Shown here piece after piece: positions 44,397-55,200 of a DNA stretch of 60,000 bases. Made by a program: the position numbers and the translations under genes. Each line of letters opens with the position of its first letter. Within the stretch, counting starts at the first letter, position 1. Origin of the DNA: Symsagittifera roscoffensis (lineage: Eukaryota > Xenacoelomorpha > Acoela > Convolutidae). The DNA is taken from the NCBI RefSeq assembly GCF_963678635.1, contig NC_087063.1:81145574-81205573 (forward strand), read 5' to 3'. The notes beneath the pieces were generated by a model. It had not been told where the DNA came from, made no database searches, and saw only the letters and a program-made list of their open reading frames with translations.

Positions 44397-44429
44397 CTGC
44401 AAAATTAGAAGCACAATTCAAAATCGAAT

Positions 44430-44535
44430 TAAAGAATCTTCTGCAAAAACATCACTTCGTTGATAGAGCGCCATAAGATGCATACCTTAGTTTATGGCGA
44501 TCTCTCAAGTGATGTTTTTGCAGACGAATTCTTTA
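44430..44535. repeat. Foldback element next to an acceptor
   Basis: Arms of about 45 bases (TAAAGAATC..TCTGCAAAAACATCACTT and complement) around a 15-base loop. On the transcribed strand it ends about 33 bases before the acceptor of the 44,396 exon. Confidence 0.85.
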
Positions 44536-45245
44536 TTTTTATTTTTGTTTGTGTAGTGATTACACTTGAAAACAATTTATTATGGTTATTATTATACCTT
44601 ATTTTGGTTATTTTTTTTTATACCTGTATCCAGCTGGTCGAAATATGATCAGACCGATTCGACACAAAAAAAATGTGATTCGAATCGAAGCATTCGACCG
44701 AAACCATCCATGTTTCGAGTTACCAGATGAAATTTTAATAATCGACTCAACTTCGACCGAGCATAAATGATTCAGCTGGAGCTCGACTGAAAAAAAAATT
44801 CAGACCCAATTTCCATCAATACAAAAATATGTTTATATAACTATGGCAATAATTTGATAAAGTATGAAATATATACCGTTATTATTATCATTGTTATTTT
44901 ACCTGGGGTGAACTGGTCAAATTCTTGGAAAGAAAAAACTTTCCAAGAACGAAACGAATATCTTTCAGTATGTTATGAAAAATAGTGTCTGATTGTTGTA
45001 AAAATTACCCTGAGGAGTACTAATTTGGTTATTCCAAACATATTCGATCTATACCTAACTACATTTTGCTAAAATACACTATAAAACTGATGCTGATGCA
45101 AGGCGGAACAAACAGTTTATGTGAAAAACAACCTAAGCCGGGTAGGAAGTGTTATCAAACATGTTTTAAAACAATTCAAAAAAAACACGTTTTGAAACAG
45201 AAAATATAAAACAGGATTTTTTATTTTGAATTGTTTACCGCAAAA
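44536..45245. other. Intron, no feature beyond AT-rich sequence
   Basis: No frame, no clear repeat. Confidence 0.4.
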
Positions 45246-45249
45246 AATT

Positions 45250-45312
45250 AGCATTGTCTGGGAGTCGAACCGCGACGATAGGGGTATCAGGCTACTAATT
45301 GCTTTCAGTGCT
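45250..45312 (-). repeat. tRNA-like module (minus strand)
   Basis: GCGGTTCGACTCCC on the minus strand is a perfect B box. The possible A box and stems are weak. A SINE head or tRNA pseudogene, 18 bases from the next exon end. Confidence 0.35.
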
Positions 45313-45329
45313 TCTTAAGTCATGCTTAC

Positions 45330-45610
45330 CACATATCGGCCTGACACGTGACCAGAAATCCGTTTCCACCCTCTGGGTCTATCAGTTCTGGGGCACAGAA
45401 CTCAAAACTACCCAGAGGAGTACCCGGCACGCAGTGGGGTACAGCCGGGGGAGAAATAGGATGCGCAGGGTGGGGGCTGAAATGGTCCCCCCAAGGGGGA
45501 GGGTGCGGGAGTGAGAAGGGGGTGTGTGTTGTGAGTCTTCTGGCGTCTCCGAAGTCGATCAGTTTGACATTAGCACTTTGACTGGTCGCTTCAACTAGCA
45601 GATTTTCCGG
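45330..45610 (-). CDS. TRIO-like exon: catalytic loop end, DFG, activation segment, APE
   Basis: Acceptor atttcag, donor gtaagc, phase 0 in, 2 out. Starts P-E-N-L-L. D-F-G is at 45,548-45,556 and A-P-E at 45,386-45,394, which makes 57 residues from DFG to APE where about 25 to 30 is usual. The extra part is rich in Pro and His. Catalytic residues are intact. The GC content is high. Confidence 0.92.
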
Positions 45611-45714
45611 CTGAAATGCAAACTCATAGACCCCATGTAAATGAGTTTTTTTAAAACTTCCAGGTATTGCTGGAAAATTTTCAAAATTTCATCTAAGCGG
45701 GCTCTACTATACCT

Positions 45715-45780
45715 ATTCAGTACAGCAATCGAATAAGCCCAATGGGGGGAGAGGGTCGAATAAGCCCAATGGGGGGGGGG
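45715..45780 (+). repeat. Two-copy tandem of TCGAATAAGCCCAATGGGGG
   Basis: Two near-identical units ending in G runs, 70 bases after the exon in the transcribed direction of the previous intron. Confidence 0.7.
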
Positions 45781-45848
45781 TACACTCTAAATTGTATCTT
45801 TTAAACATATTTCTAGAGTATATGGCTGAAAGAGACTATGTTTGTTAC

Positions 45849-46011
45849 CTTGACATCTAGATGGGCGATGTGGTTTAGATGCAGATACTGGAGTGCTTCT
45901 GCCACCTGTCTGAGGAAGGAGCAGGCCACTACCTCCGAGTATGTGTGGTTGTCCCCGTAGTGCTCCACCAGGAACTCGAGCAGACGACAACTGCCGCGAC
46001 CACCGCCCACA
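45849..46011 (-). CDS. TRIO-like exon: kinase hinge to catalytic loop
   Basis: Acceptor tttctag, donor gtaaca, phase 2 in, 0 out. Encodes G-S-C-R-L-L-E-F-L-V-E-H, then A-L-Q-Y-L-H and H-L-D-V-K with the catalytic Asp codon at 45,855-45,857. TRIO and Kalirin also have H-L-D in place of H-R-D. The hinge has an unusual Gly-rich stretch (V-G-G-G-R-G). Confidence 0.92.
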
Positions 46012-46110
46012 CTAGAAAAAAGAGGATAAAAATAAAAAATAAATAATCATAATCATATAACAATCATAATAATCATAATATTAAAAATATCATAAAAATA
46101 TAAAAAAAAG

Positions 46111-46183
46111 GTCGTCGAAATTTTTTTGAAAATCCCCCCCCCCCCCCCCCCCCCCCCTCGAGAAAATCCTAGATCCGCCCCTG
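46111..46183. mobile_element. MITE fragment (right end)
   Basis: Contains a 24-base C run at 46,134-46,157 and ends CTAGATCCGCCCCTG. Confidence 0.6.
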
Positions 46184-46284
46184 AATATAATCATACGCAT
46201 AACAATCATAATAAATAAAATAATCATAAAAGCAAAACTCCCAATAAAATCATAATCATCATAATAAACTTACATACTCTTAAT

Positions 46285-46660
46285 CAGGGCGGATCTAGGG
46301 TTTCCTCGAGGGGGGCTGCGGATTTTCAAAAATTTTCAAAAACTTTGTCGTCTTTTTTTAAGTCGACCAAATTGATTTTCCGAGCTTTTTCAAATCACTA
46401 GAAAGACCCTAGAACCAAGTTAACACCCTCCGCCCTGAACGTGTTTGACGCGCATTCCCCTCAAGCGCACTCTCCTCAAGCGCACTCTCCCATCAAAAGT
46501 TAGTATGGATTGGCGCCGCCAATAGTATTAGTATGTAAAAAATTACGGGTCCGAGTCGGTCTACCAAAAATGGAGGTCTTAAAATAGTACCAAAGGCGGT
46601 ACCCTTTGGGATGTCCAAAAAACGAATCCTCCCCCTCCCCCCCCCCCCCCCTATATCTGC
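46285..46660. mobile_element. MITE-like copy (left end present)
   Basis: Begins CAGGGCGGATCTAGGG, and contains the internal ACCAAGTTAACA block also seen at 30,587. Ends in a C-rich tract. Confidence 0.5.
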
Positions 46661-46849
46661 TTTTGCGCATAATAATCATTATCATTATAATCTTAATCAT
46701 AATCACAATAAAATTGAATGAGATAAACAGTGCATTGAGTTTGAATTGTGTATGCGTGCGTTGAACGTATGCACAGCTTGGCCTCATGAGCCAATGTTTG
46801 TTTCGCTGTTTTTTTCATGTCTCAGCTTTGGTTTTGTTTTCGTTTGTTT

Positions 46850-48110
46850 TGGTTTCCTGTTTATATATTTGAATCACAACCACAAAAACATTCTAAACGT
46901 TGAATTTTTGTTTTGCTGTTTTGTTTATTTCATGTGTTAGCTTTGGTTTTGTTTTCGTGTGTTTTCATTTGCTGTTTTTATATTAGAATCAAAATCACAA
47001 AAACATTCTAAGCGTTGAATGTTTGTTTCGCTGTTTTTTTTTCATGACTTAGCTTGGGTTTTGTTTTCGTGTGTTTTCATTTCCTGTTTTTATATTTGAA
47101 TCTTTACCACAAAAACATTCTAAACGTTGAATGTTTGTTTCGCTGTTTTGTTTTCATGTCTCAACTTTGGTTTTGTTTTCGTGTGTTTTCATTTTGTTCC
47201 GACTTTCAATACGAAAGTAACGGAATATTTGTGCTCGGGGTGGGGTTTTTTTTTCTTCAGACAAATTTCGACTTTTTAACTAGCCGTTTTTGACGGAATT
47301 TTTTAAATATAATTCGAAAGGTATTGTTGCCTTGAGCTTAAGTTTGAAAAGATATTTCACCTGTGATCATTTTTTGTAAAGTTATGGGGGTTTAAAGATT
47401 GCCATTTTGGCCAATTTGGGACAATTAACGCGCGATATGTTTCGCACTATTAACGCGTAAGCGAGATTTAATCCGTCTTAGAAATCGTTCCAAATTGGTT
47501 CAAGGAAGCTTATATGCCATAATTGATTGGTTAATAGGAGCAAAATTTATCACTTAGTACTTATTATGACGTGTGGGGGGATGATTTTAAAAAAAAAATC
47601 AAATTTTAGAAAAAAAAAATTTTCATTTTGTTTTATTACATTTAATTTTTTAATGTTATTAGTGCTCCATAAAACTTAAAAGGCAGTCGAAACATTCAGG
47701 GCTTCGCCCTGATACGAGCAGTCTTGTCTGTTTTTATATTTGAATCACAACCACAAAAACATTCTAAACGTTGAATGTTTGTTTCGCTGTTTTTTTTCAT
47801 GTGTTAGCTTTGGTTTTGTTTTCGTGTGTTTTCATTTCCTAATTTTATATTTGAATAATTACCACAAAAACATTCTAAACGTTGAATGTTTGTTTTGCTG
47901 TTTTTTTCATGTGTTAGCTTTGGTTTTGTTATCGTGTGTTTTCATTTCCTAATTTAATATTTGAATCATTACCACAAAAACATTCTAAGCGTTGAATGTT
48001 TGTTTCGCTGTTTTTTTTCATGTGTTAGCTTTGGTTTTGTTTTCGTGTATTTTCATTTCCAGTTTTTATATTTGAATCATAACAACAAAAACATTCTAAA
48101 CGTAGAAACA
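46850..48110 (+). repeat. 111-bp tandem array, seven or more units
   Basis: The mark ACATTCTAA(A/G)CGTTGAAT occurs at about 46,889, 47,004, 47,116, then 47,760, 47,871, 47,981 and 48,092 (last one partly changed), a spacing of 110-115 bases. An insertion of about 540 bases splits the array at 47,190-47,727. The open frames in it are by-products. Confidence 0.9.
47190..47727. mobile_element. Insertion inside the 111-bp array
   Basis: Breaks a unit between TTTTCATTT and TGTTTTTAT. Its right end reads GGGCTTCGCCCTGATACGAG, also seen at 42,497. No coding capacity, so non-autonomous. Confidence 0.65.
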
Positions 48111-48256
48111 ATTTTTCATTAGCATACCATTTAATCATTGAGTATACTTTGTATAGCAAAATTGTTTTTTTTTTGTCACGTTACTGTTTTTGCTTACACA
48201 GAATAAGTCAAACAGTAATTACACTTAACATTCTGATTTGAGAATTGGTTTATACA

Positions 48257-49897
48257 ATGGCAGCTTCAGAACTTCCAGCTGTACATTGCATAGTTCCTGG
48301 CGGAGCAGAATCGGAAATCAACGGCTTCAAATCAATGAGTGAGCGGTACATGGAGACGCATTTTCCACATTGTTTCAACGACCCTTATCCAAAAGTGTCC
48401 ATTTAGTCCCCCCTCTTCCACAAAATATTCCACCTGAACCTCCACAAGGGCTCTTCAGGCGGCGACATAAAACCAGATATTCATCCAAACCACTTCAAAA
48501 ACTTCAGAACAGGTCAAAAATCTTCAATCGACGAGTATAATTTGGTCAAAACCATTCAGAAATATGCAACAGAAAACGAAATTCCAATGTTTGTGTTCCA
48601 CGGCTTCAAAATAGATCCACCAAAATGGGAGCTTGTCAAGTCCATTGTTCATTACGAGTTGTTGCGCGGAGAATCGTGGGAAGAAATTGAAAAGCTTATG
48701 GAAAAAGAAAAGTACCTTGATAAAGGGAAACCTAAAGAGATTGAAATTGACATGGTGACGGTTGATCCAATTAACGGCTTCATAGTTTGTGAAGTGGAAA
48801 GCAAAGAATCCGACGACGAAGCAAGTACATCTGACAAAAACAAAAGACTGAAAAGCGCAGTCAAAGAAATGAAAACAGATGTGGCTTTGTTTTCTTGGTT
48901 GTTCAAAAGTTTCGGTTTGGAAAAGATTTCTACAAGCATCAAAAAAGTAGCTATCCTACCTAACGATAAAATAACGGACGAAGACGACAGGAGATTTGGG
49001 CAAGCAGAGACTATACTTGTGGTATTGTGTTCGAAAGATTTCTGGAAACGATAATTCGATTGCGGCATTGAGTGCATCTGTTTAAAGAAATATAGTGCTA
49101 GTGATGGTTGGCTTATCGGCAACACTTGTTACAAATAAGGTCACTGGCTTAGAAGTGTCCGAAGATAAAGGATAATACTGGAAGGACCTGCAGGGTCGGG
49201 TAAAACTATTTTGACATTTTTTAAAATTCTTGAATTATGCGTCAGAGAGCCAAAAGAAAAAGTTTTGATTGTATGTAGAGGAGAGTATTTTAAGAAATAC
49301 TACGAGATTCTGACAAATAACGGAATTAAATGCAGAATGGAACGAATGATTGAAGAATGGAATCTGAGTGGTTGCGAACTTGATTCCTTGCTTGGTTTCA
49401 CGGAACCTGTGTTGGAATGCCAAGTAATCATTTTGCAGACTGAGCTTCTCCTGCGCCAGCTTGGAAAACTAAATAAGAAATGGCAGCACAATCTTCATGT
49501 AATCCTTGATGATGCTGATTTACTGCAAATAGCCTTAAATTGTCCTCAACAAATCATCCGAGCAGATGGTGAACGATTCCTGTCTTGGGTTGCCTTAGAT
49601 CAGGAGCAGTCTCAATTTTTGCTAATAAATGAAGTTGGCCATGAAGAATTCAATCGTTTCACAGAATCCAATGTAGACAAACGTTTTACACTTGAAGAAG
49701 TACTTCGAAATTTAGTGGAAGTACAACTATTCAACGCTGCTCTCGCATCTCATATTGCAAGATTTCCCCAAAAGGACGGAAATCATTCAAAAATGAAGCA
49801 AATTATTATGACATTTAAAACCAAGCTGACAAAAGTAGAACTAGTCAATATTGACACAAATGAAAGATCTGTTTCCAATTTTGTAGGAAAATCATAA
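48257..49897 (+). pseudogene. NERD-like nuclease plus P-loop ATPase, broken by four stops
   Basis: One reading frame from ATG at 48,257 to TAA at 49,895 makes protein-like sequence over 540 codons, cut by TAG at 48,404 and TAA at 49,052, 49,136 and 49,166. The N-terminal part has E-I-D-M-V-T-V and, after a short loop, F-I-V-C-E-V-E, followed by a helix with A-V-K-E-M: the order of a NERD/PD-(D/E)xK nuclease fold, with Glu where Lys is usual. Then comes G-P-A-G-S-G-K-T (Walker A) and V-L-I-V-C-R, and about 90 residues on V-I-L-D-D-A-D (Walker B). NERD joined to a superfamily 1-type ATPase is known from bacterial helicases. It has no introns and sits in an intron of the TRIO-like gene on the opposite strand. 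A gene with a small intron at 49,050-49,170 is the alternative. Confidence 0.6.
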
Positions 49898-50486
49898 ATT
49901 AGAAAACAAAAAATTTCTTCAAAAAATTGCTCTAAGAAACGTAAATTAGGTTTCTGTCTTTTAGTTCCAATGGCAGTGGATTAAGTTCAGGTCTGCAATT
50001 ATTTCCCAGTACTATATCGCTTGTATTACTCATTGTCATTTCGAACTCCTATAAACGAGTGGTACTCTCTGAGAACATTTTCATAGCTTGTAAAAAATTT
50101 CATTAAGTTATAAAGTGTTGTTTGTTGTTGGATGAGAAAAAGTTTAATTGGATAAACAGTTTGCAAAATTCACTTGAATTTTTTTCTGTTAAAAACGGTG
50201 GGTTTGAGTTTCGGCCCAATTTCAGATAAAATTATGCGCGTTTTGAGCCAACTCGGATGCGACAACTAATTTAGTTTCAAAACGATCAGATCAGACGCAC
50301 GTTTTTTGAAATGCAAACAATTGTTTCAACAGATGCGAAATGCATCAGTTTGTAGAACTTATTTTTTAGGATTCTTAATCACACCATTTATTTTAATTCT
50401 TATTTTTCATCAGTTTTTAGAACTTATTTTTTATGATTGTTAATAGCACGATTTATTTTAATTCTTATATTTCAATAATCACTTAC
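49898..50486. other. Intron sequence with a 67-bp duplication
   Basis: A unit with TTTAGAACTTATTTTTTAKG repeats at 50,343 and 50,410. Nothing else found. Confidence 0.55.
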
Positions 50487-50702
50487 AGTGGTAGTATGAG
50501 CACCAATGAGTTAGACTGTGGGTGTACATATGTGTGTGTGGCCTTCAGAAACAGATGGGGGGCACAGGAGTGGACACTGTTCATGAGGGTGACCTCCAGG
50601 CCGATGTCCCGCTTGTCCAACATATTCCCATTCACAATCTTGGCTGCCACTGTTCGCCCTGTCTTTTTCTGCTCACACTTCCAAACTGTGCTGAATCGAC
50701 CT
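50487..50702 (-). CDS. TRIO-like exon: kinase N-lobe
   Basis: Acceptor cctgcag, donor gtaagt, phase 2 in, 2 out. Encodes G-R-F-S-T-V-W-K, V-A-A-K-I-V with the ATP-binding Lys, a helix C with Glu, and L-V-L-I-L up to the hinge. With the previous exon the glycine loop reads I-A-K-G-R-F-S, so the first Gly of the motif is Ala. Confidence 0.92.
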
Positions 50703-51701
50703 CTGCAGGCAAAAAAACAAGAGTGAAAATGGAGAAAATATTTCAGGGTCATGCCTCGATAAGCTGCATAGCTTTTTGCATGATCCTTGGTGGGTTTGAT
50801 TTGTACATGCGGTTTATTGTTTACCTGTCTGTATAATATTACTCTCCTAAATAAACTATGAAATCAGGAAAAAAATATATTTAACCAGCCAACTGGCAGT
50901 CAGTAAAAGTATCATCTGGACCTCAACGAACCGAAAAAAAAACATAGTCGACGGACAGTTCGTAAAGTATCATAGAACTCCAGCAAACTGACAACTACTT
51001 CAGTTTTCAATTTCTAAAAAAATATATATGGTAATCTTGAATTTCTTTTAATTTCAAAAAACGTTGATATTTCACCTCATTTTTGAAAAAAAAAAACCAA
51101 ATTGAAGGAACTGGATGAAGAGATAGTTTTTTTTATAGCGCTGGAAAATCTTATAATTAAAATCCACTTTTAAAACTAAAAGCCAATCAAGTTTTTGGCA
51201 CAATTATTGCAATAAATAATCATAATAATTGAGGTTTCTGCTATTCGCAGAGGATCTATGAAAGGATATCAGGGCTGTCTGAGCATAGAACGTTTGTATT
51301 ATTTCCCCGCATTCCAGACTGAATTAGTTTTTGCGACTAAAGGCCGTTACTTTTGTGTCTAGAGTTTTCACGAGGTACCACTATTGCAGCCGAATTTGGT
51401 CAGGCTGTGGTAGACCTCAAGCTAGAGGTCAATTGAGAGCTCGTCCTCACACACTATCATTGCAATCGTAGGGAAAATTTTAAATAAAAAAACCTATTTT
51501 AAATTAGTAAAACATAAAGCAGAGATTTTTTTAAAAAATCTTTATTTCTAAGTTAGAAATAAAAAACTTTTAGAAAATCTCAGCTTTATGCAAACATTTC
51601 ATAAAGAAGTATTTATGGTCAGAATTTTAGATTAAAAAATTAAGTATTTCTCATAGAAATAAAGAATTTTTTCAATAACTTATGTTACAGGCTAGACTCA
51701 C
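50703..51701. other. Intron with a hairpin
   Basis: A long imperfect inverted repeat at 51,513-51,590 (CATAAAGCAGAGATTTT with its complement). Otherwise AT-rich without features. Confidence 0.6.
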
Positions 51702-51798
51702 TTGGCAATTTCCTCGACTTTTGTGAAGTGATCGTCGAACTTCTGACTCCACGTGACTTTGTCAGCTCCATCGTCCCACAAGCGACCCCCTTTCTTCT
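51702..51798 (-). CDS. TRIO-like exon: pre-kinase linker
   Basis: Acceptor ttttag, donor gtgagt, phase 1 in, 2 out. Encodes K-G-G-R-L-W-D-D and T-W-S-Q-K-F-D-D-H-F-T-K-V-E-E-I-A, the lead-in helix to the kinase (TRIO family W-x-x-x-F..x-E-I-G). Confidence 0.88.
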
Positions 51799-52429
51799 CT
51801 AAAATGAACAAACAACACATATGAATTTTATTCAAGAAAATTTCCGGGCTCTTTTCCAGTCCCCCCTTGATAGTTTCTGAAACTCAATAAAGTCTATTTA
51901 AAGTGACTTTTCATGTTATTAACGGAATTAAAACTTTTATATCTTGCAAAATGGCGTGTGAACAATTTTTGAATAGCTGTATTTTGCAATTCAAAAGAGG
52001 TAGGAAAGTAAAAAAGAGCCTTAATCCGCACTTTTTCCTCCCCCCTTAAAAGTTTTCTTAAAAAAGTGGCTCCAAGAAAAGCCCGATTATAGTACAAATT
52101 ATTGCACACGAGGTATTTAGTGCAAACCAAACCTAACAGGTCCTGCCCATTCCTAGTTACTGACTCAACTTGAGCTATCTTCATGCCCGAAGCTTCAAAA
52201 GAACTAGAACTCTCAACCAATCGACGCCCTTAAAATTTTCCAAAACTGACTGATTGTTTTTTGCTGGTTTCTTCGAATTTTTGAACACTGAGCTCTGATT
52301 GGTTGATAAATTATTGTGCATTCGGTCCCCCGCGCATGAGGATTTCCCCTAACTCAACGACTAACAACCCTTAAAATTTATTTTTTGGCGCGCGCTTCCC
52401 TCTATCAATTTGTCTGTTTTAGTACCAAT

Positions 52430-53620
52430 TCGCCTTGAGAAAAAACTTGGCCTTGAGAAAAAAATTGGCCTTAAGAAAAAAACTTGGCTTGGAGAAAAAA
52501 CTTGGTTTTGATAAAAAACTTGGCTTTGAGAAAAAAATTGACCTTGAGAAAAAACTTGGCCTTGAGAAAAAACTTGGCCTTCAGAAAAAACATGGCTTTG
52601 AGAAAAAACTTGGCTTTGAGAAAAAACTTGGCCTTGAGAAAGAACTTGGCCTTGAGAAAAAACTTGGTCTTGAGAAAAACTTGGCTTTGAGAAAAAACTT
52701 GACCTTGAGAAAAACTTGGCTTTGAGAAAAAAATTGACCTTGAGAAAAAACTTGACCTTGAGAAAAAACTTGGCCTTGAGAAAAAACTTGGCCTTGAGAA
52801 AAAACTTGGCCTTGAGAAAAAACTTGGCCTTGAGAAAAAACTTGGCCTTGAGAAAAAACTTGACGTTGAGAAAGAACTTGGCCTTGAGAAAAAACTTGGC
52901 CTTGAGAAAAAACTTGGCCTTAAGAAAAAAACTTGGCTTTGAGAAAAAAACTTGGCCTTGAGAAAAAACTTGGCCTTGAGAAAAAACTTGGCCTTGAGAA
53001 AAAACTTGACCTTGAGAAAGAACTTGGCCTTGAGAAAAAACTTGGCCTTGAGAAAAAACTTGGCCTTGAGAAAAAACTTGGCCTTGAGAAAAAACTTGGC
53101 TTTGAGAAAAAACTTGGCTTTGAGAAAAAACTTGGCCTTGAGAAAAAACTTGGCTTTGAGAAAAAACTTGGCACTGAGAAAAACTTGGCCTTGAGAAAAA
53201 ACTTGGCCTTGAGAAAAAACTTGGCCTTGAGAAAAAACTTGGCCTTGAGAAAAAACTTGACCTTGAGAAAGAACTTGGCCTTGAGAAAAAACTTGGCCTT
53301 GAGAAAAAACTTGGCTTTGAGAAAAAAACTTGGCCTTGAGAAAAAACTTGGCCTTGAGAAAAAACTTGGCCTTGAGAAAAAACTTGGCCTTGAGAAAAAA
53401 CTTGACCTTGAGAAAGAACTTGGCCTTGAGAAAAAACTTGGCCTTGAGAAAAAACTTGGCCTTGAGAAAAAACTTGGCCTTGAGAAAAAACTTGGCTTTG
53501 AGAAAAAACTTGGCTTTGAGAAAAAACTTGGCCTTGAGAAAAAACTTGGCTTTGAGAAAAAACTTGGCACTGAGAAAAACTTGGCCTTGAGAAAAAACTT
53601 GGCCTTGAGAAAAAAGGCGC
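52430..53620. repeat. 18-bp minisatellite, about 65 units, with a 396-bp higher-order repeat
   Basis: Unit AAAAAACTTGGCCTTGAG with rare variants (GGCTTTGAG, TTGACCTTG, GAAAGAAC). Because 18 is a multiple of three, long frames stay open on both strands, giving low-complexity ORFs up to 393 codons that are not genes. The rare variant GGCACTGAG occurs at 53,171 and 53,567, 396 bases (22 units) apart, with the same variants around it. Sits in the intron between the FN3 and pre-kinase exons, ending 72 bases from the FN3 exon. Confidence 0.97.
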
Positions 53621-53691
53621 ATCGGTTGCATCGATTCCGTCGAAGGTTGCATCGATTTATTTCCAAGACCAGCCCCTTGTTTTTGACTTAC

Positions 53692-53976
53692 TGTTGTTCT
53701 TGCCGTTTGTCTCTAGGTGGTTGTTGTTATTGTTGTGATTTTGTTGTTGTTGTTGTTTTGATGTGGATGTGGATGTTGATGACGAGGCACTGATGGTGAC
53801 TGGATCTGAGGCTTCGCTGGGCAGACTGATGCCAGAGTGGTTGTGGGCACTGACTCTGAACTGGTAGCACACTCCAGGGGTCAAGTCTTCAACCATTGCA
53901 CTCAAACTGTTACTGTTGGTGTCGCTATCCTTGCTAGTTTCAATTATGCCACCATATTGAGAATAGACACTCGAAT
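53692..53976 (-). CDS. TRIO-like exon: second half of FN3 and Gln/Asn-rich linker
   Basis: Acceptor atttcag, donor gtaagt, phase 1 in and out. Encodes S-S-V-Y-S-Q-Y, L-T-P-G-V-C-Y-Q-F-R-V-S-A-H-N, and S-E-A-S-D-P-V, the last strands of an FN3 domain, followed by poly-Ser, poly-Gln and poly-Asn runs. Confidence 0.92.
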
Positions 53977-54292
53977 CTGAAATAGGAAAACCATCAATTC
54001 TTATAGTTTTCCTTTTTTTATGTCCTGGAAAAACTAGGAAAATGAATGTAGGGAAAATGTAGTGACGAATCAAAAACGGTCAATTTTTTTATCAATTTTG
54101 TTGAAAATCCACCCCTGCTGATAAGTAAAGGATTTGACCAAAAGTTTTGAACGGGACCTGGCTACTGCTTCTCAGGGAAAGATTTAGGGGAGGGGTGGGG
54201 TGCAGACATTCCTTTTCCCTATGGTAGTTTTTAAGAATATCAAATTTGGCTGACTTTACCTATATATAGCCTTCGGTGCCAATGTTTATATA

Positions 54293-54295
<3 letters not shown>

Positions 54296-54352
<57 letters not shown>
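54296..54352. repeat. (AT)n microsatellite, about 57 bases
   Basis: Pure AT dinucleotides in the intron. Confidence 0.97.
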
Positions 54353-54353
<1 letters not shown>

Positions 54354-54529
54354 CAATCTAAAAAAACTAAATGAAAGTCTTTCTTAATGAACTAAAGACG
54401 CAACGTTTCAACTTTTCTATCCAGCACAAAGTTTAAAAAATTGCTCTCTAGCGAGAATATTTTGAAGTACTGATGAACATTTTCAAATTAGATAATTAAA
54501 TGACTAACACCAAAACTTGACATTTCCGA

Positions 54530-55200
54530 ACCTGTAGTGGGATGCTTTTAAACCGCATTCAGTATTGCAAGTCTTGCCTCCAAATGTGTCTGCTCAAACA
54601 TTTTTAGCTTCCGAAATATGACTGTTTTTGAAAAATTTTCACAAAATTTAGATTAGAAAAAAACCTGCAGAAAATTTTAGATTAGCAATACTATGGTAGA
54701 GTAATGTCGGATTTTTTTCAGGAATTGAAAGTGTTTCCTCCAAATCATTGCCGTTTGAGATATGATAAATGTTCAATAAATTTAGATTTAAGAAAGTTCT
54801 TAAAATTTAAAACCGGCAATCGTATGGTGGGGTGCTCTCAGAGCATTTTCAGAGTTTACAAATTTTGGCTCCAAATACGTCTGCTAAATCGTTTTAGCTT
54901 CCAAGATTCCATGATATGAATTTTTTTGTGATTTTTTGAAAAATTTTCAAAAAACTTAGATTTAAATAAACTATGGTAGGGTACTGTCTAAGTACTTTCA
55001 GGAATTGCAAATCTTGCCTCCTAATTTATCTGCGAAAATCTTTGTAGCTTCCGAGGTATGACGTAAATTATATTTTTGCGAAAACTGTCTTGCCTCCAAA
55101 AATCAAATCTTGCCTCCAAATACTACTGCTCAAAGCCTTTAAACTTTAAAGATATGACGTTCTTTCTTTAATTTTTTTAATGTGCCAAAAACTTAAGATA
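54530..55200 (-). repeat. Degenerate tandem repeat, units of 130-160 bp
   Basis: The mark TTGCCTCCAAAT recurs at about 54,573, 54,732, 54,863, 55,013, 55,089 and 55,110, each of the first four followed by TTTAGCTTCC and a TATGG(T/G)(A/G)G block. Confidence 0.7.

Noticed and set aside
51894-52220. 108-codon minus-strand frame
   Set aside because: In an intron of the same strand, no recognisable domain, no splice context.
52430-53620. CRISPR array
   Set aside because: The repeat has no unique spacers, and the DNA is from an animal nucleus.
52471-53793. Long open frames on both strands, up to 393 codons
   Set aside because: They arise because the minisatellite unit is 18 bases without stops. 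They consist of simple repeats and have no start context or domain.
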